This document shows, in pieces, positions 1 to 6,378 of a stretch of 6,847 nt of DNA; the first letter of the stretch is position 1; each line of letters begins with the position of its first letter. The position numbers and the translations under genes were made by a program. The notes beneath the pieces were generated by a model. That model was not told where the DNA came from. It saw only the letters and a list, made by a program, of their open reading frames with translations, and searched no databases. The stretch is from Flavobacteriaceae bacterium (GTDB lineage: Bacteria; Bacteroidota; Bacteroidia; Flavobacteriales; Flavobacteriaceae), in the NCBI GenBank assembly GCA_013003145.1, contig JABDLH010000028.1, forward strand, positions 1 to 6,847. The letters are read 5' to 3'.

Positions 1-143
1 TCGCGGGACAGGGAAAAGCAGACCACAGTTCGTTCAAAGAAGCAGTATTTGCGGCGATAAATATTTACAGGAACCGGCAGGAGTACGCGGAGTTGACAGC
101 GAATCCACTGCGTAAATACAAGAAAAAAGCAGAGCGATCCTAG
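1..143 (+). CDS. pdxA: 4-hydroxythreonine-4-phosphate dehydrogenase PdxA, C-terminal fragment
   Basis: This is the last 46 codons of a gene that enters from the left edge; the reading frame begins at base 3 and stops with TAG at 141-143. PdxA oxidises 4-phosphohydroxy-L-threonine in the DXP-dependent pyridoxal-phosphate pathway in the cytoplasm. The visible part contains GKADHSSFKEAVFAAINIY, which resembles the end of PdxA, where a Gly/Ala-Asp-x-x-Ser-Phe stretch leads into a terminal helix. It is followed by a basic tail (NPLRKYKKKAERS). None of the metal-binding or active-site residues are in the window. A gene order of pdxA followed by yceD and rpmF is, from memory, common in Flavobacteriia and supports the call. 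The identification rests on a short tail plus context, so another protein ending is possible but less likely. Confidence 0.78.
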   Translation, partial: AGQGKADHSSFKEAVFAAINIYRNRQEYAELTANPLRKYKKKAERS

Positions 144-193
144 GGTAAAGAGTTGGGGTACAAGGCACCGCGGGGAATATTTTGTATTTTTGA

Positions 194-223
194 TTGGGAT
201 TCTTGAAAATTACAGTATCTTTG
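194..223 (+). promoter_or_regulatory. Bacteroidota-type promoter for yceD-rpmF
   Basis: TTG at 194-196 is followed by exactly 19 bases and then TATCTTTG at 216-223. This fits the TTG / TAnnTTTG -33/-7 pattern described for the primary sigma factor of Bacteroides and Flavobacterium. Transcription would start near base 230, leaving a leader of about 17 nt before the ATG at 247. A second exact TAnnTTTG box, TATTTTTG, sits at 185-192 but lacks a TTG at normal spacing upstream. Isolated TAnnTTTG boxes also occur by chance inside genes here, so the spacing to TTG is the stronger evidence. Confidence 0.65.
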
Positions 224-246
224 CAGGCCTTAAACGAGTGTTAGAA

Positions 247-780
247 ATGATGCAGCATAAGGAATTCAGTGTTCCTTTCTCAGGTTTGAAGCAAGGGAAA
301 CACGAGTTTAAATTTGAAGTTGATAATTCGTTCTTTGAATCTTTTGGGTATGAAGAGTTTAACGCTGCAGCGATTACACTGCATTTAGAGTTAGACAAAA
401 GAAGTACGATGTTAGAACTGGAGCTCAGGGCAGAAGGAACCGTAAACGTGGACTGCGATTTAAGCAGGGAACCTTACGATCAGCCTATTGATGCTTCCCT
501 TGAACTGGTGGTTAAGTTTGGAGAGGAATATAATGATGAAGACGACGAGATCCTGATCATTCCTCACGGAGAACACCAGATCAACATCGCGCAATATGCC
601 TACGAGATGATGGTACTTGCGGTTCCTGCTAAGCGCGTACATCCTAAAGTAGAGGATGGCAGTATGGAATCGGAATTGCTGGAAAAGCTGGAAGAATTAC
701 AGCCCAAGGAAACTAAAGAGAATAAAGAAGATACCGATCCCCGATGGGATGCATTGAAAAATTTTTTAACGGATAAATAA
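247..780 (+). CDS. yceD: YceD/DUF177 family protein (23S rRNA accumulation factor family)
   Basis: This is a 177-residue cytoplasmic protein of the DUF177/YceD family, which sits beside rpmF in very many bacteria. Family members in plants and E. coli have been linked to 23S rRNA accumulation, so a role in large-subunit assembly is likely but not shown here. The start KEFSVPFSGLKQGKHEF fits the family's N-terminal strand. A central VDCDLSREPYDQPI segment (Cys about residue 70) sits where many homologues carry a Cys-x-x-Cys pair; only one Cys remains here. The C-terminus has an acidic Lys/Glu-rich stretch and the characteristic DPRWDALK motif (about 164-171). The frame stays open upstream to a TTG at 190, but ATG at 247 (or the adjacent ATG at 250) is preferred because the promoter at 194-223 lies inside the longer version. 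The gene ends 9 nt before rpmF, so the two are probably co-transcribed. Confidence 0.88.
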   Translation: MMQHKEFSVPFSGLKQGKHEFKFEVDNSFFESFGYEEFNAAAITLHLELDKRSTMLELELRAEGTVNVDCDLSREPYDQPIDASLELVVKFGEEYNDEDDEILIIPHGEHQINIAQYAYEMMVLAVPAKRVHPKVEDGSMESELLEKLEELQPKETKENKEDTDPRWDALKNFLTDK

Positions 781-789
781 GTATTAAAA

Positions 790-987
790 ATGGCACATCC
801 AAAGAGAAAAATCTCAAAGACCAGAAGAGATAAGAGAAGAACACATTACAAGGCTTCTGTGCCAACCATAGCTAAGGATCCTACCACCGGCGAAATGCAC
901 CTCTACCACAGGGCGCACTGGCACGAAGGTAAACTTTACTATCGTGGACAGGTTTTGATCGACAAAACCGAGGAAGCTACAGCCTAA
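790..987 (+). CDS. rpmF: 50S ribosomal protein bL32
   Basis: This 65-residue protein is a component of the large ribosomal subunit. The N-terminus [20 protein letters not shown] is the very basic bL32 signature that threads into rRNA. The C-terminal half ([20 protein letters not shown], about 34-53) is the globular part in its Bacteroidota form. The protein contains no cysteine at all, so it is the zinc-independent (C-) version, without the two CxxC pairs of zinc-binding bL32. The start codon is preceded directly by TTAAAA, matching the A-rich TAAAA-like translation signal of Bacteroidota rather than a Shine-Dalgarno sequence. It follows yceD by 9 nt and is followed 20 nt after its stop by a strong terminator. 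The length is normal and no competing start exists nearby. Confidence 0.97.
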   Translation: MAHPKRKISKTRRDKRRTHYKASVPTIAKDPTTGEMHLYHRAHWHEGKLYYRGQVLIDKTEEATA

Positions 988-1007
988 GACCAAGGCTATA
1001 AATTAAT

Positions 1008-1039
1008 AACTCCCACTTGGATAAAGTGGGAGTTTTTTT
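1008..1039 (+). terminator. Rho-independent terminator after rpmF
   Basis: An 11-bp perfect stem (AACTCCCACTT at 1008-1018 with AAGTGGGAGTT at 1024-1034) encloses a 5-nt loop, GGATA. The T-run spans 1033-1039. It should end the yceD-rpmF transcript before fabH. The right arm followed by the T-tract gives direction to the + strand. Confidence 0.93.
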
Positions 1040-1156
1040 ATGGATTTTCAATGGACCTGAAAAATCCCCTAAATGGACAGAAAGTCGTAAAAAATCCTTA
1101 CTTTTCCCCCATTATGGAGTATTTCTATAGGTTTCTCGATAAAAATCATTCCCAGC
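1040..1156 (+). promoter_or_regulatory. fabH leader, presumed promoter region
   Basis: These 117 noncoding bases lie between the rpmF terminator and the fabH start, so a promoter for fabH-accB-accC is expected here. The best -7-like match is TAGGTTTC at 1128-1135 (last base differs from TAnnTTTG), but no TTG lies 19 nt upstream. The stretch contains a weak hairpin (GGATTTT at 1042-1048 with AAAATCC at 1061-1067) and two short direct repeats: AATGGAC at 1050-1056 and 1072-1078, and AAAAATCC at 1060-1067 and 1090-1097. A TAAAA element at 1140-1144 may aid translation of fabH. The exact promoter position is not resolved. Confidence 0.4.
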
Positions 1157-2155
1157 ATGAATAATATATCGGCAGCGATCACGGCTGTAGGAGCATATGT
1201 TCCAGAGTTTCGTCTGACCAATAAGGTCCTGGAAACCATGGTTGATACCAATGATGAATGGATCACCACACGAACAGGGATCAAGGAGCGCAGAATACTA
1301 AAAGATAAGGATAAGGGAACCTCTTACCTTGCCATACAGGCAGCGAAAGACCTTATTGAAAAAAAGAACCTTGACCCGGCAGAAATAGACCTTGTCTTAT
1401 TGGGAACAGCAACACCGGACTTACCGGTAGCTTCCACTGCGGTTTACGTGGCTTCAGAGATTGGCGCGGTCAACGCTTTCGCCTATGATATACAGGCAGC
1501 CTGCTCTAATTTCCTGTATGGGATGTCTACGGCAGCGCGCTATATTGAATCCGGAAAATATAAGAAAGTCCTGCTGATCGGCGCGGACAAAATGTCTTCG
1601 ATCATTGATTATACGGACAGGACCACCTGTATTATTTTCGGTGATGGAGCCGGGGCCGTCCTTTTTGAACCTAATGAAGAAGGATACGGGCTACAGGATG
1701 AGTTCCTGAGGTCTGACGGGAAGGGAAGGCAATTCCTGAAGATCGAGGCCGGTGGATCTCTGATGCCTCCCAGCGAGGAGACCGTAAAAAATAACCTCCA
1801 CTTCGTGTACCAGGATGGAAAGTCTGTCTTTAAATTTGCCGTTTCAAATATGGCGGATGTGGCAGCTAAGATTATGGAGCGGAATGATCTGCAGAATGAC
1901 GACGTACAATGGCTGGTGCCACACCAAGCCAATAAGAGGATCATAGATGCTACCGCGAACCGCATGGGCGTTGAGTCCGAAAAGGTAATGATGAACATTC
2001 AAAGGTATGGGAATACAACTTCAGCCACCCTGCCATTATTGCTAGCGGATTACGAGAAGCAACTTAAAAAAGGAGATAATCTGATATTTGCCGCCTTTGG
2101 AGGTGGCTTTACCTGGGGATCGATTTATCTGACCTGGGCATACGATTCCAACTAA
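1157..2155 (+). CDS. fabH: beta-ketoacyl-ACP synthase III (KAS III)
   Basis: FabH starts type II fatty-acid synthesis in the cytoplasm by condensing an acyl-CoA primer with malonyl-ACP. The 332-residue protein has normal family length. The thiolase-fold catalytic triad is complete: Cys116 in DIQAACSNFLYG, His256 in VPHQANKR, and Asn286 in YGNTTSAT. The N-terminal MVDTNDEWITTRTGIKERR (about 28-46) is a family hallmark, and the C-terminal FAAFGGGFTWG (about 311-321) forms the glycine-rich active-site loop. The ATG at 1157 is chosen because residues 4 onward (ISAAITAVGAYVPE) match the expected first strand. The accB start lies 28 nt after its stop, so fabH, accB and accC probably form one transcript and couple priming to malonyl-CoA supply. 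In Bacteroidota the primer may include branched acyl-CoAs, but substrate preference cannot be read here. Genomes of this group often carry more than one fabH-like gene. Confidence 0.96.
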   Translation: MNNISAAITAVGAYVPEFRLTNKVLETMVDTNDEWITTRTGIKERRILKDKDKGTSYLAIQAAKDLIEKKNLDPAEIDLVLLGTATPDLPVASTAVYVASEIGAVNAFAYDIQAACSNFLYGMSTAARYIESGKYKKVLLIGADKMSSIIDYTDRTTCIIFGDGAGAVLFEPNEEGYGLQDEFLRSDGKGRQFLKIEAGGSLMPPSEETVKNNLHFVYQDGKSVFKFAVSNMADVAAKIMERNDLQNDDVQWLVPHQANKRIIDATANRMGVESEKVMMNIQRYGNTTSATLPLLLADYEKQLKKGDNLIFAAFGGGFTWGSIYLTWAYDSN

Positions 2156-2183
2156 AAGAGAGAACTATTCAAAACCTAATTCC

Positions 2184-2681
2184 ATGGATATTAAAGAAAT
2201 TCAGAGTTTAATTAAATTTGTGGCAAAATCGGGAGCCAGCGAGGTAAAACTGGAAACCGATGACATTAAGATCACCATTCGTACCGGGGCGGCAGACAGC
2301 GGTCAGGAGCCAACCTACGTACAGCATATCCCTATGCAGGCAGCCCCTGCTCCCCAGCCCGTACAGATGCAAGCACCTGCTGCCGGCGGAGGAAGCCAGG
2401 AGGCAGCTGCTCCTAAAGCAGAGTCTGATGAGAGTTCAAAGTACATCACTATTAAATCCCCTATCATCGGTACCTTTTACCGTAAACCTTCACCGGATAA
2501 ACCGGCTTTCGTAGAAGTAGGAGACAGCATCGCTAAAGGAGATGTCCTTTGTGTGATCGAAGCCATGAAACTCTTTAATGATATAGAATCTGAAGTTTCA
2601 GGAAAAGTGGTAAAGGTACTCGTGGATGATTCTTCACCCGTGGAGTTTGACCAACCTTTATTCCTTATTGATCCATCTTAA
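2184..2681 (+). CDS. accB: acetyl-CoA carboxylase biotin carboxyl carrier protein (BCCP)
   Basis: BCCP carries biotin between the biotin carboxylase (AccC) and carboxyltransferase (AccA/AccD) sites of acetyl-CoA carboxylase. The 165-residue protein has the standard layout: an N-terminal helix and strand for complex assembly (about 1-35, starting MDIKEIQSLIKFVAKSGASE), then a flexible Ala/Pro/Gln-rich linker (about 45-85). The C-terminal biotinyl domain (about 86-163) has Lys129 in EAMKLFNDIE as the biotinylation site. The domain keeps the 'thumb' insertion (YRKPSPDKPAFVEVG, about 99-113) that marks bacterial AccB rather than the thumbless biotin domains of decarboxylases and propionyl-CoA carboxylases. 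The gene lies 28 nt after fabH, and the accC ATG is 77 nt after its stop. Confidence 0.96.
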   Translation: MDIKEIQSLIKFVAKSGASEVKLETDDIKITIRTGAADSGQEPTYVQHIPMQAAPAPQPVQMQAPAAGGGSQEAAAPKAESDESSKYITIKSPIIGTFYRKPSPDKPAFVEVGDSIAKGDVLCVIEAMKLFNDIESEVSGKVVKVLVDDSSPVEFDQPLFLIDPS

Positions 2682-2758
2682 GTATAATCATAGGATCCGG
2701 GAAAATAGCCGGTCTCTGTTGAGATCTGCCTTCCAACCGGACCTTGAAATTGAACGCT

Positions 2759-4114
2759 ATGTTTAACAAAATACTGATAGCCAACCGAGGTGAGATCGCC
2801 CTGCGAATCATCCGGACCTGCAAGGAAATGGGCATTAAGACCGTTGCGGTCTATTCCAAAGCGGACGAAGAAAGCCTGCACGTGAGGTTTGCTGATGAAG
2901 CGGTTTGTATAGGACCGGCTCCCAGTAGCGAATCCTACCTGAAAATACCTAATATTATTGCCGCCGCAGAGATCACGAATGCGGATGCCATACATCCGGG
3001 CTACGGATTTCTTTCAGAGAATTCCAAGTTTTCCAAGATCTGTGCTGAGCATGATATCAAATTCATCGGGGCATCCGGTGAGCATATTGATAAGATGGGG
3101 GATAAGGCTACGGCCAAAGAAACCATGAAGAAAGCGGGGGTTCCAACCATCCCGGGATCTGAAGGCTTATTAAAAGATGTAGACGACGCTAAGAAAGTAG
3201 CCAAGAAAATGGGTTACCCCGTTATGATCAAAGCTACGGCCGGTGGTGGTGGAAAAGGAATGCGCGCCATCTGGAAGGAAGAGGATTTAGAAGCCGGGTT
3301 CAACAGCGCCGTCAAGGAGGCTACAGCTGCCTTTGGAAACGGCGGGATGTATATGGAGAAACTGATCGAGGAACCAAGGCATATAGAAATACAGATCGTC
3401 GGAGACCAGTATGGAAAAGCCTGTCACCTCTCAGAACGGGATTGTTCCGTACAACGTCGCCACCAGAAGCTGACCGAAGAAACCCCTTCTCCTTTCATGA
3501 CCGACAAGCTTCGTGAGAGTATGGGGAAAGCAGCTGTGAAAGCAGCCGAATATATCAAATACGAAGGAGCAGGAACCGTAGAATTCCTGGTCGATAAACA
3601 CCGGAACTTCTATTTTATGGAAATGAACACCCGGATACAGGTAGAACACCCGATCACTGAACAGGTGATCGACTATGACCTGATCCGCGAACAGATCCTT
3701 GTTGCCGGCGGAGTACCGATCTCCGGGAAGAATTACTACCCGAAGCTTCACTCTATAGAATGTCGTATCAATGCAGAGGATCCCTACAACGGGTTCAGAC
3801 CTTCCCCCGGGAAGATCACTACGCTGCATACCCCGGGAGGACATGGTGTGCGATTGGATACCCACGTTTACAGCGGGTATACCATACCGCCCAACTATGA
3901 CTCCATGATCGCTAAACTGATCACCACGGCCCAGACTAGGGAAGAGGCTATCAATAAGATGAAAAGAGCACTGGACGAGTTCGTGATCGAAGGCATCAAG
4001 ACCACTATCCCCTTCCACAGGCAACTGATGGATCACCCGGATTACCTGGCGGGGAACTATACCACTAAATTCATGGAGGATTTTAAAATGAATCCACCGG
4101 ACGAAGAATCTTAG
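2759..4114 (+). CDS. accC: acetyl-CoA carboxylase biotin carboxylase subunit
   Basis: AccC uses ATP and bicarbonate to carboxylate the biotin on AccB, the first half-reaction of acetyl-CoA carboxylase. The 451-residue length matches family norms. It has the N-terminal carboxylase fold ([17 protein letters not shown]), then the ATP-grasp domain with glycine-rich loop [11 protein letters not shown] (about 160-169). The active-site block [12 protein letters not shown] follows (about 226-237), then [11 protein letters not shown] (about 287-297), which supplies the metal-binding Glu, the Asn, and the catalytic Arg292 and Glu296. The C-terminal carboxylase domain includes ECRINAEDP. The frame opens 15 nt earlier at a TTG (2744), but the ATG at 2759 gives the canonical [13 protein letters not shown] start and is preferred. 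The 77-nt gap from accB has no terminator, so transcription from fabH-accB probably continues through. Clear full-length gene. Confidence 0.97.
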   Translation: MFNKILIANRGEIALRIIRTCKEMGIKTVAVYSKADEESLHVRFADEAVCIGPAPSSESYLKIPNIIAAAEITNADAIHPGYGFLSENSKFSKICAEHDIKFIGASGEHIDKMGDKATAKETMKKAGVPTIPGSEGLLKDVDDAKKVAKKMGYPVMIKATAGGGGKGMRAIWKEEDLEAGFNSAVKEATAAFGNGGMYMEKLIEEPRHIEIQIVGDQYGKACHLSERDCSVQRRHQKLTEETPSPFMTDKLRESMGKAAVKAAEYIKYEGAGTVEFLVDKHRNFYFMEMNTRIQVEHPITEQVIDYDLIREQILVAGGVPISGKNYYPKLHSIECRINAEDPYNGFRPSPGKITTLHTPGGHGVRLDTHVYSGYTIPPNYDSMIAKLITTAQTREEAINKMKRALDEFVIEGIKTTIPFHRQLMDHPDYLAGNYTTKFMEDFKMNPPDEES

Positions 4115-4134
4115 GGGAAACAATTTAATTGAAC

Positions 4135-4171
4135 AAATGGAGGCATATTTATTTATGGCCTCCATTTTTTT
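4135..4171 (+). terminator. Rho-independent terminator after accC
   Basis: A 10-bp perfect stem pairs AAATGGAGGC (4135-4144) with GCCTCCATTT (4158-4167), across a 13-nt A/T-rich loop. The T-run spans 4165-4171. It lies 21 nt after the accC stop and should close the fabH-accB-accC transcript. Confidence 0.9.
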
Positions 4172-4199
4172 GTTTACTAACTTCACAGGCGTATAATTA
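4170..4199 (+). promoter_or_regulatory. Possible promoter for the FAD oxidoreductase gene
   Basis: TTG at 4170-4172, at the end of the accC terminator T-run, is followed by exactly 19 bases and then TATAATTA (4192-4199), a partial TAnnTTTG match. The spacing is ideal but the -7 box is imperfect. It would place the transcription start only a few bases before the ATG at 4208, implying a very short leader. A promoter is expected here because the upstream gene ends in a terminator. Weak evidence. Confidence 0.3.
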
Positions 4200-4207
4200 G
4201 AGAGAAC

Positions 4208-5326
4208 ATGGAACTCAGTTACTGGGAGTATAAAAGCTGGTTGAGCGACGTAGACTTTACCATCATTGGCAGTGGAATTACGGGTCTTAACTGTGCCCTG
4301 CGGCTTAAAGAACGTTTCCCGTCTTCTAAAGTTCTAATCCTGGAAAAAGGCAGCTTACCCCAGGGAGCGAGTACCAAGAATGCCGGGTTTGCCTGTTTTG
4401 GGAGCATTTCAGAGGTTCTGGACGACTTACAGCATCATTCTGAACAAGAGGTGGTACAACTGGTACGGAACCGCTATAAAGGCATAGAATTGCTTCGGAA
4501 AACCTTAGGGGATCATGCCATTGGGTATAAAAACCTTGGGGGGCACGAACTATTCCCGCAAACAGACAGCTCATTGTACGAAAATTGCCTGGATTCCTTA
4601 ACTGATGTGAACCAATTGCTCGCCCCGGTTTTCGGGGGACCTGCCTTCAGGGAGGCCGAGAATAAATTTGGATTCAGCGGGATCCATGAGCGCTATATCT
4701 CCCATACACATGAAGGGCAGATAGATACAGGGAGAATGATGATGTCCCTGTTGGCTAAAGCATACAAGGCAGGCGTGATGATCCTCAATGCTGTCGAAGT
4801 TACATCTTATGAACCCGTGCCGGGTGGCGTTGAGGTCATTGCCCGGGATTTCCAGTTCAGTACCGGCCGGCTTCTCCTGGCCACCAACGGCTTTGCTTCC
4901 CGCTATTTCCCCGGAGAACTAAGGCCGGCAAGGGCACAGGTGCTGATCACTAAACCCATTGAAGGTTTAGCTATCGAAGGAACTTTCCACCTGGAGAAAG
5001 GATATTATTATTTCAGGAATATCGATCAGCGAATATTACTGGGCGGAGGTCGCAACCTCAACTTTGAAGCAGAAGAGACGAGTGAATTCGGCCAGACCAA
5101 GGTTGTACAGGATAAACTGGAGCAGTTGCTTTCCCAGACCATTCTACCGGGAATCCCTTACGAAATAGACCGGAGATGGAGCGGAATTATGGGGGTAGGA
5201 CAGAAGAAGACTCCTATTGTCCGGCAGGTTTCCGATCGCGTTTACTGTGGAGTGCGGCTTGGTGGAATGGGTATTGCCATTGGTAGCCAGGTCGGTTTGG
5301 AATTAGCTGATCTTATCCCGGCTTAA
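4208..5326 (+). CDS. FAD-dependent oxidoreductase, DAO family, substrate unknown
   Basis: This is a 372-residue protein of the D-amino-acid oxidase-like flavoprotein superfamily. The Rossmann motif FTIIGSGITGLNCA has GxGxxG at residues 21-26, and Glu46 ending the second strand (VLILEKG) should bind the FAD ribose. GASTKNAGFACFGS (about 53-66) is the isoalloxazine-contacting loop found in this group. The C-terminal block RRWSGIMGVGQKKTPIV and YCGVRLGGMGIAIGSQVG (about 323-364) is the typical closing FAD-binding element. No signal peptide or membrane segment is visible, so it is probably cytoplasmic. Family members oxidise amine or amino-acid C-N bonds, and the substrate cannot be named from sequence. 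A short aromatic segment, SYWEYKSWL (4-12), precedes the FAD domain. The gene stands alone between the accC terminator and a convergent ABC ATPase gene, so context gives no pathway. Alternatives include a glycine, sarcosine or gamma-glutamylputrescine oxidase-like enzyme. Confidence 0.88.
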   Translation: MELSYWEYKSWLSDVDFTIIGSGITGLNCALRLKERFPSSKVLILEKGSLPQGASTKNAGFACFGSISEVLDDLQHHSEQEVVQLVRNRYKGIELLRKTLGDHAIGYKNLGGHELFPQTDSSLYENCLDSLTDVNQLLAPVFGGPAFREAENKFGFSGIHERYISHTHEGQIDTGRMMMSLLAKAYKAGVMILNAVEVTSYEPVPGGVEVIARDFQFSTGRLLLATNGFASRYFPGELRPARAQVLITKPIEGLAIEGTFHLEKGYYYFRNIDQRILLGGGRNLNFEAEETSEFGQTKVVQDKLEQLLSQTILPGIPYEIDRRWSGIMGVGQKKTPIVRQVSDRVYCGVRLGGMGIAIGSQVGLELADLIPA

Positions 5327-5328
5327 TA

Positions 5329-6303
5329 CTATTGTTTCATTCGTTTATTGATCGTCCCCAGGGATACATTCAGGAACACCTTTTTGCCCTGGGCAATAGG
5401 TTCGTGCGAGTGGAAATAAATTCCCTCCCCTTCGGACCACCCCTTGACGAGGTAATGGCTTCCCATGGGGTAACTGCGTTCTACTACTGTTGGAATCCCC
5501 GAGTTCGGTGATACTTTAAACTCATGAGCATACACGATAATTCTTCTTTTAGTATCGGCATAGGATTTTAATATATCTATTGGGACAAGGCTGGCTTCCC
5601 CGAACAATGATGCGACATAAAGACTCCTCGGTTGGTCGTAAAGCTCCTGTACAGGCCTGTTTGCAATTATTTTCTGATCCCTGATCACCAGGATACGATC
5701 CGCATAAGGCAATACGTCAAGGGCGTCATGAGTGGCGGTAATACAGGTTATGCCTTCACGGGTTAGGTAGTCAAAAAGATTTCTCCTGAGCGAATTTTTC
5801 TGGAAATTGTCTATATGGCTGAACGGCTCATCCAGGAGCAGGAGCTCCGGCTTCTGCGCAATGGCCCTGGCCAGGGCTACCCTTTGTTTCTGCCCCACAC
5901 TAAGGGTTTTGATTTTAGCATCTGCAAAAGCTTGCATTTCTATCATTTCCAGGAGTTCTGAAGTCCTTTTGGCAAGTTCATCCGGGTAAAATACAGACAA
6001 GAATTGGGACACGTTTTCAGTAACCGTGGTAAATGGCATCAGGTCAAATTCCTGGGACAGGTACTTCATGTTTTCCTCCCCAGGGACCAATTGGAAATTG
6101 GGGCCCAATACTTTCTTTTCCTTCCAGTATACGCTGCCCTCATCCAAATGCAGCAAGCCGTAAATGATGCGGAGCAGTGTGCTTTTACCACCACCGCTTT
6201 CTCCCATAACGGCCAAATGCCGGCCCTCTTCAAGCTCAAAGCTGATATCCTCGAGCACAGGGGTTTCTTTATATGAAAAAGTTAAATTCTCTACACGTAA
6301 CAT
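5329..6303 (-). CDS. ABC transporter ATP-binding protein with C-terminal TOBE-like domain
   Basis: This 324-residue cytoplasmic ATPase would power a membrane transporter. The nucleotide-binding domain (about 1-230) is intact: Walker A GESGGGKST (34-42), Q-loop at Gln84 (SQEFDLMPFTTVTENV), signature LSVGQ (134-138), Walker B LLLLDEP (154-160) with catalytic Glu159, and H-loop His192. The second Gly of the usual LSGGQ is Val here, a tolerated variation. The remaining roughly 90 residues resemble the beta-rich regulatory (TOBE-like) tails of importer ATPases of the PotA/FbpC/CysA type, which suggests import rather than export. That is inference, because no permease or binding protein is next to it in this window. 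It reads toward the FAD oxidoreductase gene, with 2 nt between stop codons. The start ATG (complement of 6301-6303) gives MLRVENLTFSY, a standard ABC opening. No convincing own promoter is seen in the 27 bases before the upstream terminator. Confidence 0.9.
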   Translation of the reverse strand: MLRVENLTFSYKETPVLEDISFELEEGRHLAVMGESGGGKSTLLRIIYGLLHLDEGSVYWKEKKVLGPNFQLVPGEENMKYLSQEFDLMPFTTVTENVSQFLSVFYPDELAKRTSELLEMIEMQAFADAKIKTLSVGQKQRVALARAIAQKPELLLLDEPFSHIDNFQKNSLRRNLFDYLTREGITCITATHDALDVLPYADRILVIRDQKIIANRPVQELYDQPRSLYVASLFGEASLVPIDILKSYADTKRRIIVYAHEFKVSPNSGIPTVVERSYPMGSHYLVKGWSEGEGIYFHSHEPIAQGKKVFLNVSLGTINKRMKQ

Positions 6304-6329
6304 CAGATGAACACATTTAGGGTGGATAC

Positions 6330-6359
6330 AAAAAACCCGTTTCTGTGGGAAACGGGCTT
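6330..6359 (-). terminator. Rho-independent terminator after the prolyl oligopeptidase gene
   Basis: On the - strand, CCCGTTTC (6356-6349) pairs with GAAACGGG (6343-6336) around a 5-nt loop. The stem extends through a G-T wobble and two A-T pairs. A run of six T follows (6335-6330). It lies about 20 nt after the peptidase stop and 27 nt before the ABC ATPase start, so it should separate the two transcripts. Confidence 0.88.
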
Positions 6360-6378
6360 CTGTCCATTTTATTGACTA

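Noticed and set aside
1609..1998. 129-codon open frame on the - strand opposite fabH
   Set aside because: It overlaps the conserved fabH catalytic region in antisense and shows low-complexity Ser/Arg content with no recognisable domain.
1828..2222. TAnnTTTG boxes inside fabH (TAAATTTG near 1830) and inside accB (TAAATTTG near 2213)
   Set aside because: They lie inside coding sequence. I checked neither for a well-spaced TTG in detail, and such 6-base matches are expected by chance about once per kb or two in A/T-rich codons.
2260..2514. 84-codon + strand frame inside accB
   Set aside because: It is an out-of-frame reading of the Ala/Pro linker region, with no family features.
2744..2758. 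TTG start for accC adding MKLNA
   Set aside because: The ATG at 2759 gives the canonical AccC N-terminus and length; the extra five residues match nothing in the family.
3431..4186. 251-codon open frame on the - strand opposite accC
   Set aside because: It lies wholly antisense to a clear accC gene and its terminator, and the translation resembles no family. It is a by-product of accC codon usage.
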